This document shows, one piece after another, positions 9,966 to 22,040 of a stretch of DNA of 64,000 nucleotides. Every line of letters begins with the position of its first letter. Position 1 is the stretch's first letter. The translations under genes and the position numbers were made by a program. The DNA lies in NCBI GenBank assembly GCA_026119855.1, contig JAOWBW010000220.1, positions 1,418,828-1,482,827 on the forward strand. The letters are read 5' to 3'. This DNA is from Campanula takesimana (Eukaryota > Streptophyta > Magnoliopsida > Asterales > Campanulaceae). The notes beneath the pieces are model-generated. The model saw only the letters and a list, made by a program, of their open reading frames with translations. It was not told the DNA's origin and did not search any database.

Positions 9966-12900
9966 GAGAAAGTCAAACTACAAAATAGAAACAACATTAT
10001 GAAAAAACTAGAAATGACAAAACAAAAATAAATTACATCATCAAACAATTGTTTGTAATCACAAAAATTAAAACAATTGTTTGAGGTCAGTGATCGTCAA
10101 TCAAATTAAATAACAAAAAAAAATGCTAAAACTTTGATGAAGAAAAGAGAGGAAGATTTTTAATTTTAATTTTACACTTGATGACCATCTTAGAAAATTA
10201 TATAATTCACTTTAAATTTAAAGATTTTTCATTCTCATTATTTTGTATTATAGTTACAATAAACACACTCGTAACACTAGCATGTTTAACAAATCATTTC
10301 ATCACATTACCCACCACTAACAATAACACTAACACTAACCACCAACTCCAAGAAAATCTACCAAACGTTTGTGCACCTAGGAGAAAAAAACAATCATAGT
10401 CAAACAATATTGGAAAGCTTGGAATGGTGGAGGATAGGTTTTGATGGGGGAAATGGAGGGGACTATGTAAGAAAAGAAAAGGTGGATGATATCATATAGA
10501 AAGGGTGGTGGTGGAGGCGAAGAGGGAGTTGGGGTTGAGAGGGAGAGAGAAGAGAGAGTGTGACACGCCCCCAAGTCCCGGGGTTCTATAATGGAACCTC
10601 GAACCTGGTGTGCGTAACTAACAAGAAGCGGAAAAACGGGAATGACACCTGAATAAATCAACTGGTATCATATATACTCAAGAGAAACGAGCTTAAATAG
10701 CTCACCACCAGTTCTATACCAAGAAATTTAAACAAAATGTGGTTATATACAAGTACTATACAAGTCTACCCAAGATACTGAGTCTAAACAACTGATACAA
10801 AATCGTCCTCACCAAAGCTGGAAGGATAACAATCCCCAACAAAAACAACATGCCAAGTAGGCCCCTTCTAAGTCGAGCCCCACAACGTATTACCACTTGC
10901 TTTCCTGGGGGGGGGGAACAAATAAACAAGGAACGGGGTGAGATAAATCTCAGTAAGCTACTAGATACAAGTACATAGCATGTTATCTATCAAGTAATCA
11001 TGCTCAAGATGTCATCAAGTAACACGTATATGAGAGGCTAAGCCAACTCATCAAGTAGCTAGAACATAAGGCTAAACTATCACGTTACAAAGGATATTCC
11101 AACCTTATTCCTCCCAAGTAAACTATTGTTGGCGTTGCTTATTGCAGTTGACAAATCACGATAAATCAAGTTGCTGTTGTGCAGTACACAAAAGGACCCG
11201 GTAACTAGTGTCACTCACAAGAACAAGATTCACGAGGTGTTCATGAGTTTAGCATTCACTTTTATCAGGCGTATTGCTCTAATAAAAGAAGCTATGCCCT
11301 TACTATGGCCTGTAGTAAGGGGTCAAGCGCAGATACATAGATCCCCGATTATCACTTAGCCCCAGCACTCGCGATAAGCGTGAACCTATATCTCCAAACA
11401 AGCAAGGAGAACCAGCTGGACTCACACAAGAATGCACAAGTAGTTATTTACTTGAACTACGAGAGTAGAACTAAGTCCAAAAGTAGTATAATTATGTGCT
11501 CACCAAAACTAACGAGAATAGAACTAAGTCCAAAAGTAGTGGACCAGTCCTTCATGAACCATGTAATCATGTGCTCACAAAATACCAGTACACGTATGCA
11601 ATATTTGCGAATAGAAATCAATATAACAATGGCACGTAATGTGTCCACATAACACAATCAATCCAAGTTAGAGTCTATTAGTAACAGACCCCAAACAAGT
11701 AGTAGGGTACATCATTCTATGTCACTTTGTCATATGCCATATTTGCATGTACATATTCATATAATCTTTAACACATTAATGTTTCTATCACGATACCCTT
11801 ACTTTCAAGTAGAGCCCAACATCTTAGACTCTAAGCACTTAGTCGAATAGGTCGTATTGTACCTAGTCACAATCATACCTCGCGTATACGTATTGTTAAT
11901 AATCGAATACATTTTCCAACACATATGATGTTCTATAATCATTGTTTTATGAATTATCTTCATATTACACTAGTCCCTATTTTTTAGGAACCTATCTCAG
12001 GAACAAGATATCTTCTTTATACTTTATATACTTCATTGAGTATATGCACGATTAAAACCAATTACTAGCACATTAATGCTTGTTCATAGCGCTTTCAATA
12101 CACGCGTATTAGATTCGAGTATATAATAGAGTTGATCATTCTCTATCTAGCATTTCAATTCTTTGGTTATTTATACCATATATCAAGTAGTCAAGAAGCC
12201 ACATTCTATCAAGTAGCTATATGCAAGATTTGCACATACATACCAAGGATAGTTCTAACACATTAGTGCTTGTTCATAGCACTTTCAAGTTCATTACCAC
12301 ACATGTATTGGTTTCAAGTCATGTACAAGATTTTATCATCTTACATTCAAGTTCTCAATCCAATTCTTTGGATGTTCAAGACATGTACAAGAATTAATTA
12401 TCTTATACTCAAGTTATTATTCCAATCTTTGGATATTCAAGTCATGTACAAGATTTAATTGTCTTATACTTCAAGTTCAAGCTAAGTGGATGGGTTATAC
12501 ATCTCATACTAACAAGTTCTTAATCCTATACTTTGGATGTTCAAGCTCAAGACATTGTTCTAGTGCCCCTAAGGTACACAAACATTGGTTTCAAGACACA
12601 TATAACACATTAGTGCTTGTTCACAGCACTTTCAAGACAATTAAAAGAGTTCTTACTCTTAGGCTCAAATTCTCTATTCAAATCATTAAATATTCATGTT
12701 CAAGACCAAGTTCTGATGCCCGTAAGGTGTCATAACACTTGCTAGGACATCTTATACTAAGGCTATATACCTCAATTGGGATTATTTCCAACTTATACAA
12801 ACATTGAACAACATTTTTAGTTTTCAGGTCACCCGGGCAGACGCTCAAAACGGACTGGGCGGCTACACACTAGCAGGTGAATCCTTTGATAAATACTTCA

Positions 12901-13189
12901 GATAGATGGGCGGTCGCCCAAGGATTTTGTGCGGTCGCACACTAGGGTGATTTACAGCAAATGCTCAACTCTTTCCCAGGTTAAGAATTCTCCGTCCCAA
13001 GTGTAGGAGTATACTTTTACTTACATAATAACAATACCAAGAGTACCTAGGAGTGAAGTATCATACCCAGGACACTATTTCAAGTTCAATTCATTTCTTT
13101 TACCGTCCCGCAAATAATAGGATAATTTTCTTTTATTCCATTTAAATATTTCAGCGTCCCAAAAGTATAAGTATAATTTTCTAATATAC

Positions 13190-13445
13190 TAATATACTCA
13201 TTTAGGGATACTTTCATTCATTTCACCGTCCCACAAGTATAAGTATAATTTTTCTAATATACTTGTATAACCATTTAAGTCAAGTTAATATTTCACCGTC
13301 TCACAAGTATTATTATAATTTTTCTAATATACTGTATAAGCATGTAAGTCAAGTTAATATTTCACCGTCTCACAAGTATAAGTGTAATTTTTCTAATATA
13401 CTTGTATAAGCATTTAAGTCAAGTTAATATTTCACCGTCCCACGA
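13190..13445. repeat. LTR-internal tandem repeat, ~70-bp unit
   Basis: About 3.5 units of TTCACCGTC(C/T)CACAAGTAT... followed by TTTTTCTAATATACTTGTAT. The same array is in the sister LTR at about 37080-37385, so it is a feature of the LTR family. Confidence 0.8.
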
Positions 13446-13615
13446 ATAGGAGTATAAATTTTCTAACACCTTAGTAATTCATACTAATACTCCTTTCGTT
13501 CCAAATTTACAAGTATCACAAAATTTATTCCAATCACGAAATTAACAAGCACAAGTATCAAGAATAACACATATGCATGTTATTACAAGCAAGGGGGAGC
13601 TAGTGACTTACATAC

Positions 13616-14983
13616 TGATGGGTGAGTTTTATACTCATTTATTGGGTATTTTTCTAGACTTATTCTTTGTGAAATCCTTGAGTTTTGGTTATTTAATGTG
13701 TGTTTTAGTGTGTATTTAGTAAACAGGTAAAACAGGTGAATAGTACATAATTCAGAGGAGGTATGACAAAAGTTACAATTCCAGGGACTTAAGTGGAAAT
13801 TTCAGACAGCTGAGGACTGTTAGGCTGAAGCTGAATATTCCAGGGACTGTTTTGCAGAAGATGAAAACTAGAGGGAAAAATCTGCAAATAACTGGAAGTT
13901 CAGGGACTGTTTTGTAAATTCTGAAAGTTAGAGGACCATTTTGGAAATTCGTAATATCTCAGGGACCATTGAGGAAATTCGGAGTCCAGCCTGGAAGAGC
14001 CCTAAAAATCAGTCCAAGCCTTGGAAAAGAAGAAATAGTTAACTTGTTTATTTAGGATTTTATTCCAGTTTCCTAATTCTTTTATTATTCCTTTTATTTT
14101 GTATTTCCTTTTTGGTTTAGGTTAGTTTTTCCTATAAATACTAGCTTAGATTTATTGTTTTAGACATCCATAATTCTACTCTTCTTCCATATTATTTTTG
14201 GGATTGGTTCTTTGTCTATGAAGAACTAATTTCACCGTCTATGGATTGGAGGTGACTTGTTTCAAATACTTATATGCTTTAATTTAATTATTAGTTCAAT
14301 TATTTTTGGTTTGTCGCAAGTTTTAATTCTTCCATTCAATCTTAATTCTTGTTCATTAAAATATTCATCATGATTAATTCTTTAGTTTCAATTATATGTT
14401 AAGATATAAATTGGCTTTAGAATTATTGGGTATATATTGCTGCACGGTGATTATACGCTGACCACTATTTTAATGATTAGATTCAATTGATGACCTAGCG
14501 GAAGTCAAAAGGATCTAGGTTCATTTGTTCTTGGGATCTTCATGAATTTCTTGCATATTGTATAAACCTAGCAGAAAATATAATATAAAAGACATAATAG
14601 GATTGCAATACGGCGACCGGACCGTCCAAATTCTTACTTTAGTGAATGAACCCTTGTTTGGAGATTGATTCTTTTATGATTTGTGACACCATAATAATTT
14701 ACATCTTTAATGAAATAAGCATAAGTAGGAGATACTTGTGAATCCTTTCCATAGATTTTTCCTCCATATTCATATCTATTTATCTACCTTTGTTTAATTA
14801 GTTTATTTGTTTTCTAGTTAATTAGATTAAATCACTAAAAACCAAACTTTTATTTTATGTTATTTTATTTTACTATTAGTTAAATTTCTATCTTCTACAA
14901 GTGTCTGTGGATTCGACACCCTGCTATTGCATATACTACTACGGTGATCTTGTGCACTTGCAAGGGTTATAATTTGTTCATCA
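13616..14983 (+). mobile_element. 5' LTR of the nested Athila-like element
   Basis: Starts TGATGGGTGAGTTTTATAC and ends TTTGTTCATCA. A near-identical copy lies at 18224-19596. Visible differences are scattered substitutions, a small indel near 14446, and a few repeat-length changes. A TATA-like CCTATAAATACTAGC at about 14132 is a plausible promoter core. Confidence 0.92.
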
Positions 14984-14989
14984 AGTTTT

Positions 14990-15007
14990 TGGCGCCGTTG
15001 CCGGGGA
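14990..15007 (+). other. Primer-binding site of the nested Athila-like element
   Basis: TGGCGCCGTTGCCGGGGA lies 6 bases after the LTR end. This PBS type is common in Athila and related Tat-branch gypsy elements and indicates plus-strand orientation. Confidence 0.85.
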
Positions 15008-15097
15008 CTTGTTTAGATAGTTAGTAGTTTAATTAGTAGTGTAAACATTTGTTTATAATTTTATTTTATTTATTTATGTATTATTATTATTTTTAAA

Positions 15098-15412
15098 ATG
15101 TTTGAGGTGGTTTATAATTTAGAGAACTCGTGGCATGATCAAGTCATCAATGAATTTTTGGTTGCTCCAGAGGTTGATGAGAAGAGGGAAAGTGAGGATG
15201 TTAAGAATGAGAATGAAGACCTTCAACCCATTAGCAATTATGTGGAGAAATCATGACATGAGCAAGTCATTGATGAAATTGAATTTGCCCTATATGGAGG
15301 TGAGGAGAGGAATATTGAAGAGGTTCACAATTTTATTGTTATATCTGACAAGCCCGATGAACATTGTTGTAGTGAAATCCCTCTTCACCCTCTTGGCAAT
15401 ATAAATGAATAA
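15098..15412 (+). pseudogene. Small acidic reading frame with internal stop, function unknown
   Basis: An ATG at 15098 opens 52 codons (Glu/Asp-rich, with NSWHDQVINEF and EVDEKRESEDVKNENED) ending at TGA 15254-15256. The same frame continues open after that stop to TAA 15410-15412 and repeats a related phrase (HDQVINE then HEQVIDE), so the stop probably interrupts one longer frame of about 104 codons. No family is recognised. It begins about 90 bases after the PBS, where gag would normally start, but nothing resembles Gag. It may be a residual leader ORF of the element family. Confidence 0.4.
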
Positions 15413-15649
15413 CCTGCTACTGTGATGTCTTCCCCTTGTTATTGTGGAAAAAGTGGTAGACGTCCGCGAGTTAAAAAGCCCCATAAAAGAAAACGTCAAA
15501 ATCCCCATTGTTGTAGTGAAATCCCTCTTCACCCTCTTGGCAATATAAATGAATAACCTGCTACTGTGATGTCTTCCCCTTGTTATTGTGGAAAAAGTGG
15601 TAGACGTCCGCGAGTTAAAAAGCCCCATAAAAGAAAACGTCAAAATCCC
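15362..15649 (+). repeat. Two tandem copies of a 144-bp unit
   Basis: Units 15362-15505 and 15506-15649 are virtually identical, with CATTGTTGTAGTGAAATCCC at each start, followed by the beginning of a third copy. 144 bp is 48 codons, so the duplication keeps the frame. The near-identity suggests a recent event. Confidence 0.9.
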
Positions 15650-15775
15650 CATTGGGTTCTTAATATATTCATAAAACGAAAATCTTATATGGGGCATGAT
15701 GTGAATTTTTGCACTCGAGAAAAGGTAAAGTGGGCTAAAGGGCGTAAACCAAAAATTAAGTTTGGGGGCATTTAA
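15566..15775 (+). CDS. Small basic Cys-containing protein, unknown
   Basis: 69 codons starting MSSPCYCGKSGRRPRVKK. It is very rich in Lys/Arg (KPHKRKRQ) and has four cysteines (CYC near the N-terminus, two later) but no full zinc-finger pattern. It begins inside the second 144-bp unit and an equivalent start exists in the first unit. It lies in the internal region of the Athila-like element. It could be a nucleic-acid-binding remnant such as a Gag tail, but there is no family evidence and it may not be translated. Confidence 0.3.
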   Translation: MMSSPCYCGKSGRRPRVKKPHKRKRQNPHWVLNIFIKRKSYMGHDVNFCTREKVKWAKGRKPKIKFGGI

Positions 15776-15959
15776 TTTTTGTACTTTTTATTTATTTGTT
15801 TTTTTGTTTTGAGTCGTTCGAAAGAACCTCCTTGAGTTTGTGGGTTTATAGAGGAGTGTAAATAGTTGTCACCCTCCAAAAAGATTTTTTTGTTTAGTTT
15901 TTTATAGTTTTCTAACATTTAATGTTGTTTCTTAGTATTTTCGTTAGATTTCTAACCAA

Positions 15960-16600
15960 AGCAGGTCAACTTAACCACGGATGGTACTGAATTGCAAACA
16001 AAAAAATGAAGACATGTGCTGATTTGAAATTTTTGCATACAGAGATGTGGGTGCGTGGGCGATCGCACTAAACAACAGAGAGCTGCTGGGGTTGTATGCG
16101 GACACCTTAAGCGCGCGCATAAAAGCGCTGAAAAAAAAGGGAAAAGGAAAAGGGGTCTCGTGACTCATCCCCAAATTCTCCAAAATAAATCCCTAGCCCC
16201 AGCTCTCTCTCTCTCCCCAATGTCTCCCACTCTATGACGAATTCCTTAATCGTCGGCACCTTTCCCTCTCATCCAAGCCACCACTGACAGTTCACCGGCA
16301 AACTCCCCCTCTCCGATCCTCCATAACCGCTACCACCACCAATTCCGGCAGTCACACCTACCATCACCATCGTCGGCGAAATCCTGTTCCTCACTCCCGT
16401 AACATCTCGCCTTCCACCTACAGTCCAATTTCGGAGAGTCGTTGACACCCCGGCCACCCCTTCTGCACCTCAAAGCCATCTCCGGCACTGTCTTAAAATC
16501 TCCGGCATCAGGAATCTTACTCAGGCCGGCCACTCTCCGATTCCGGCCAGCAACCCACACGGTTCTACAACAACAGACCACAAGTGATATCCACATGCAT
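15960..16600 (+). other. GC-richer block inside the Athila-like element, possibly captured host DNA
   Basis: Unlike its AT-rich surroundings, this block has CCGGCN and CACCATC motifs, a CTCTCTCTC tract followed by an ATG (16219), and a composition like plant 5' UTR and coding DNA. No frame is open for long and I recognise no protein. At 16049-16066 it holds GTGCGTGGGCGATCGCAC, a box related to those in the LTRs of other elements here. Confidence 0.4.
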
Positions 16601-16916
16601 TTGCAGAAAATTTGATGTGAAGATTAACAGATGCTTGCACAGTTTAAGGGAGGTATCGATTTCTTTAATTTGTTCAAGTTTATTGCCATCCTATTATGCT
16701 AATTGGTTAAGTGCATAGCATTGCTGATAAATCATAATTATGTGGTAATGCTCTTATGGTACAAGGTAATGCTCTTATGGGACAATGCTGGTAAATATGT
16801 GGATGCATCATTGTGACTTTGTTAGTGAGAGTGTATTGTTCTGTTTAGGATTTTGCTGTGGGATTGCTATAAATGCTCAATATAAAGTGCTGGTTTGATA
16901 TTAATCATAACACAAT

Positions 16917-16946
16917 GAGGACATTGTTCATTTTAAGTTTGGGGGT
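16917..16946 (+). other. Internal polypurine-tract-like box
   Basis: GAGGACATTGTTC followed by TTTAAGTTTGGGGGTGG resembles the terminal box before the 3' LTR (CGAGGACTAGC...TTTAAGTTTGGGGGTATT, 18191-18223). It lies ~1.3 kb upstream of the 3' LTR. The remaining 16947-18190 has no recognisable gene. Confidence 0.6.
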
Positions 16947-18223
16947 GGAGAAGTTGTCATGTGCTATCTGTTTACCTGTTTTTCATAGTCTGAATTTAAA
17001 AAAAAAAAACCCTTTTAAAGTTAATTGTGTTCTTGTTTCTGGTTTGGTTCGAACTACGGTGACCTGAGCCTTTTATTGTGGGTTCGCTCACTATAGAGGG
17101 AACGTAGGCAGCTTCGGTGCGGTCAAAGTTTTGAAATCATTTTGTGTTTTTCCCTATTGTTGTTTGTGTCTCTTAAAACGGCCGAATCATTATGTGTTAT
17201 GATTTATCTATTCTTGTTTTAATATGTATTAGGTTAGTTTTGGTTATTTGTTTAAGTATTATAGTTCGATTGTGAATCTTTAAATTTAAGTGCACTATCA
17301 CCGAGTCTCCCTTAGTTGATAATTTTGATTTACTTTATCGAGTTTATAGTGCACAGTTATCCCTTAGGTTAATGAGCTTGTGTGCAAATAAAGCCTTTTA
17401 AAACTTAAAATATGGATACTATTTAGACACTTGTGATGTATATATATATGGGTTGGCACCCCAAGTTCTTAGAATTAATGAATAAAAAGTGACTTGGGAA
17501 AAGTGGGAGCAATGGCAAAATAAATTAATCAACGAATCAATATATAATAAATGAAAATGTGCAAAGTTGCTTTGGTGTTACCTCTAGACGTGTAGGTTAG
17601 CCGGGTAGGGGCTATTCTAGCTTAACCAGATTTCTGGGTATGCAGTAGCGTTATGGAGAGAGAGCTTTTCCGCCGTGATGGTCCGTTCCAAGCTCGAATC
17701 CGAAGTGAAGGCGAACTCCCTCCCCAAGAGTTCATCCTATGCTTGTGCTAAAAGCACTTGATATATGTGCGTAAATTGTCAATGATAAAAATTTGGGAGT
17801 GCCTTTGTTTGTTAAGAGTCAAGTGCTAAATAATATTCATATTTTACTTTTTAAGAATGTTTTATATGATAGACAAAGTCAATAGAATAAGGGATGATGG
17901 TGTACTTGGCTTTATAAAATAGATCATGTTTGAAAACAAAGTGAGAATTGGTACTCACACACACAGAGAGATTCACCGCTATTATAATGCATATGCAAAT
18001 TTGCAAAATCAATGGTAATGCATATTAACACTTGCATAGGTAGATCTATTCATATCTTGAGGCACGTGGTAAGACTGATGCATGTAATTGTGGTGAATAC
18101 AAGAATGTGGGGTCGTAGATAATTATTGGATAGTGTTTAGTTAGAGTAGATAGTTTTTATTTATGTTTTAGTTTGAGTTTGTTGTTTGCTCGAGGACTAG
18201 CAAAGTTTAAGTTTGGGGGTATT

Positions 18224-19596
18224 TGATGGGTGAGTTTTATACACATTTATTGGGTATTTTTCTAGACTTATTCTTTGTGAAATCCTTGAGTTTTGGTTAT
18301 TTAATGTGTGTTTTAGTGTGTATTTAGTAAACAGGTGAATAGTACATAATTCAGAGGAGATATGGCAAAAGTTACAATTCCAGGGACTTAAGTGGAAATT
18401 TCAGACAGCTGAGGACTGTTAGGCTGAAGCTGAATATTCCAGGGACTGTTTTACAGAAGATGAAAACTGGAGGGAAAAATCTGCAAATAACTGGAAGTTC
18501 AGGGATTGTTCTGTAAATTCTGAAAGTTGGAGGACCATTTTGGAAATTCATAATATCTCAGGGACCATTGAAGAAATTCGGAGTCCAGCCTGGAAGAGCC
18601 CTAAAAATCAGTCCAAGCCTTGGAAAAAAAGAAATAGTTAACTTGTGTAGTTAGGATTTTATTCTAGTTTCCTAATTCTTTTATTATTCCTTTTTATTTT
18701 GTATTTCCTTTTTGGTTTAGGTTAGTTTTTCCTATAAATACCAGCTTAGATTTATTGTTTTAGACATCCATAATTCTACCCTTCTTCCATATTATTTTTG
18801 GGATTGGTTCTTTGACTATGAAGAACTAATTTCACCATCTATGGATTGGAGGTAACTTGTTTCAAATACTTATATGCTTTAATTTAATTATTAGTTCAAT
18901 TATTTATGGTTTGTCGCAAGTTTTAATTCTTCCATTCAATCTTAATTCTTGTTCATTAAAATATTCATCATGATTAATTCTTTAGTTTCAATTATATGTT
19001 AAGATATAAATTGGGTTTAGAATTATTGGGTATATATTGCTGCACTAGCGTGGGTGATTATACGCTGACCACTATTTTAATGATTAGATTCAATTGAGGA
19101 CCTAGCGGAAGTCAAAAGGATCTAGGTTCATTTGTTCTTGGGATCTTCATGAATTTCTTGCATATTGTATAGACCTAGCAGAAAGTATAATATAAAAAAA
19201 ATAATAGGATTGCAATCTGGCGACCGGACCGTCCCAATTCTTACTTTAGTGAACGAACCCTTGTTTGGAGATTGATTATTTTATGATTTGTGACACCATA
19301 ATAATTGACATCTTTAATGAAATAAGCATAAGTAGGAGATACTTGTGAATCCTTTCCATAGATTTTTCCTCCATATTCATATCCATTTATCTATCTTTGT
19401 TTAATTAGTTTATTTTTTTTCTAGTTAATTAGATTAAATCACTAAAAAACCAAACTTTTATTTTATTTTATGTTATTTTATTTTACTATTAGTTAAATTG
19501 CTATCTTCTACAAGTCTCTGTGGATTCGACACCCTGCTATTGCATATACTACTACGGTGATCTTGTGCATTTGCAAGGGTTATAATTTGTTCATCA
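18224..19596 (+). mobile_element. 3' LTR of the nested Athila-like element
   Basis: Preceded by the PPT TTTAAGTTTGGGGGTATT and followed by the target duplication CCTAC. Colinear with 13616-14983. Confidence 0.92.
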
Positions 19597-20030
19597 CCTA
19601 CTCCGAAATCAAATTCACCCAAACTAATTTCTGTTTAGCAGGAAATGCTTTACTCACCGCCCTGATCATTTATGCGGAGTCGGATTTTTGAACATAGGCA
19701 TAATTAAGCAAGAGGGATCGAAAATAGGGTAAACCCTAACTTTTCTTTCTGAGACAGAGAGAAAGAACTAGAGAATTTGAGAATGTGGAGAACATTCTCC
19801 AGGCAACCAACTTTAACCCTGATGATATTTTCAAGAATTGCAATTTGGCCCCTCAAGTTTCACTTTGAGCATTTTAGCCCCTGAACATTAAATTTTCACA
19901 AATGACCCTAAAGATTCAACTTAAACAATTAGGACCTAAGCTTGCTCAATTAGTTAAATAATTAACTCAATTAAAATAGCATATAAATATGCAAGGCCAG
20001 AATTTAACAGGAATTAGGACGGGCGTTACA

Positions 20031-20050
20031 TCCTCCCCTCCTTAAAGAAA
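20031..20050 (-). other. Polypurine tract of the outer gypsy element
   Basis: On the minus strand the sequence before the 3' LTR reads TTCTTTAAGGAGGGGAGGA, preceded by CGAGGACGAATTT, a phrase common at the 3' end of chromovirus-type gypsy elements. Confidence 0.8.
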
Positions 20051-21329
20051 ATTCGTCCTCGAATTTTACTGATCGAAATTATAACACATATAAATAACAA
20101 ATAGAACTCAAGAATAGAAAGAATATGGTATATCACACCATATTATCAATTACCTGTGAGTATTATTCTCACATAACCTTCTCGATACCGTGACTTTCCC
20201 ATGAAACTTTCACAAGAAGTATTCGTGCACAAGACATTTTCTTTAGAATCAAGTATCCATACAAGCAATTACCCATATACTAAGTAATTCGTGTGATGGA
20301 ATTTCCACTAAATAGCAAACTCATACAATAGCCACAAGGAAATCCACTTCACATGCTCGCAACATATGATCAAGAAGCAACCTCGGTTAAATATCCAGAG
20401 TGTTCAGAAAAATTACCATAATCAAGATGTAAAACAAGGTGTAGAACAAGATGTAGAACAAGAATCCCTATCATACATTGTATCCACAGGTATCCCATGT
20501 AATCAAGATGCATCGATCATAACATCACAACACATAAAGTCAAGCAGATTTGATTAATCAATCCACTATAACCAATATCATCGGGACTTATCTATTAAAT
20601 GATAATCCTTCTAAGAAATCCATCGCAATATATTCATATATTCACAAATCTCGAAAGATAATAACAAATCAAACGATCTCTGATATTCTGCTTTCAAATA
20701 ATCGCAATTCAAGGATTTAGTTAAATGCTCAGAAATTTTCCTCCCATTCAGTACCATCAATCATGAAATACAAGTCATTATGTTCAATGAATCCGCTAAT
20801 ATAATAGCCATAGGATCACAATCAATTTCAAGTAATGAGTAGAATTATTCTATTCATAAAGATTCAATCTCCTCAAAGCATATACAAGTACGTTACCATT
20901 TTAAATTAACACGCGTTTTATCTCTTATTCGAGCTTCACTATGCATAATGAATTTATCATATCCACTATATCGGTGAAACTTGACACATACACGAGAAAA
21001 TAGTAACACTGGTCATATCCTCCAGATAACCATCATATTAGTCGAATCCACTACGCAAGGTCAAATACTGAAGTTGTGGTCATCCATCATTTCAATATTT
21101 AAAAATTGGCTTCACATTTATCAATCCATCGGAAAGTGTAGCTTTCTGTGTCAAATAGTTAATAATAGAGCTACCTTCGAAATTCATTAATGAATCTCTA
21201 ACAAGATCAAGAAAATCTTAAGAATATGCGTACCTCAGTTGTTTCCACTTATATAGGTCAACAAAGATGCCTGAAGTAAACCCACTTCAAGATAATAGAT
21301 CCTCTATCTCTTGTTAGCTTTTGGAAACA

Positions 21330-22040
21330 ATTGTTTCTCTCAAGAAATTTCAATACAATCAATTCTCAGTCTGCGACTTTGAATACACCAACAGGTCATT
21401 AATCAATTCATCGCAAAGAAATCAAATTATGGTTTGAAGATATCATTCATCAAATCCATCAATACTGCTGGATCATATATCAATCGAAATAGCATAATCA
21501 CGAATTCATAACAAGCATACCTGATATAAGAAGATGTCTTCAGTATATCCTCATAGTTGACTTTCCAAATAATGGTAACCACTTATCAATCAAACACTGA
21601 ATAGACCACTGATTAACTTCAGGGATCAAATAAACCATCCATACACGATAACAAGTACTGGTTCATTATAGTCACCTGGTTGAACTCTTTGCATTCAATA
21701 TGAAATCGCAAAATACCATATCTCTTCATGCTAATCAATACAGATACACCCCATGCAAATATACTAAGCTGGGTGAATCCTCTATCAAGAAATTCCTCAA
21801 GTTGAACCTTCAACACTTTGAACTCAACCGATGTCATGAACATTGATTTAGATATCAGCACTATATTTGTACTGTAGCAACTCAAGATAACTCAAGGTTC
21901 TCATCATGTATCATGTACTACTCAGTAAAAATTATATCTGAGATCTCACAAAGAAAGGATACATCCTTCAATTTTAGTGTAGACATTCTTCCATCAACCA
22001 CATATGCTAAATATTTAGCACAACCTTGATAATCATTTTC
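21330..22040 (-). pseudogene. Decayed Ty3/gypsy reverse transcriptase
   Basis: Read leftward in mixed frames. A protease-RT linker remnant lies at about 22000-21940 (AYVVDG, then EISDIIF corresponding to the usual EFPDVF). At 21885-21619 is an 88-codon piece with QLEEFLDRGF, WGVSVL, a degenerate LC-x-DYRELNKVT-like motif and MDGLFDP. Shifted pieces follow: ISGYHYL at about 21575, the MPFGL-like region near 21480, and the active-site region at about 21370, where the expected FxDDILVYS reads INDLLVYSKS. One catalytic Asp appears lost, and stops and frameshifts are frequent. Little or no gag, RNase H or integrase is visible; the rest of 20051-22590 gives no recognisable product. Confidence 0.8.

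Larger units (their letters stand above)
13616..19596 (+). mobile_element. Nested plus-strand Athila-like non-autonomous LTR element (LARD-type)
   Basis: Flanks are CATAC (13611-13615) and CCTAC (19597-19601), a 5-bp target duplication with one substitution. The undisturbed site is CCTAC at 37542-37546 in the sister LTR. LTRs of 1368 and 1373 bp enclose a 3240-bp internal region with a PBS (TGGCGCCGTTGCCGGGGA) and a PPT ending TTTGGGGGTATT, the combination seen in Athila/Tat-type gypsy elements. There is no gag-pol. It holds only two small unrelated reading frames and a block resembling host 5' gene sequence, so it would depend on another element's proteins. Confidence 0.9.
10561..20030 (-). 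mobile_element. 3' LTR of the outer gypsy element, split by an insertion
   Basis: The LTR is 10561-13615 plus 19597-20030, with 13616-19596 inserted (TSD CATAC/CCTAC). It aligns with the other LTR along its whole length. It carries GC-rich palindromic boxes at 12908-12919 and 12929-12942 and a ~70-bp tandem repeat at 13190-13445. The site where the sister LTR received its insertion is empty here (AATCC at 10831-10835). Confidence 0.92.
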
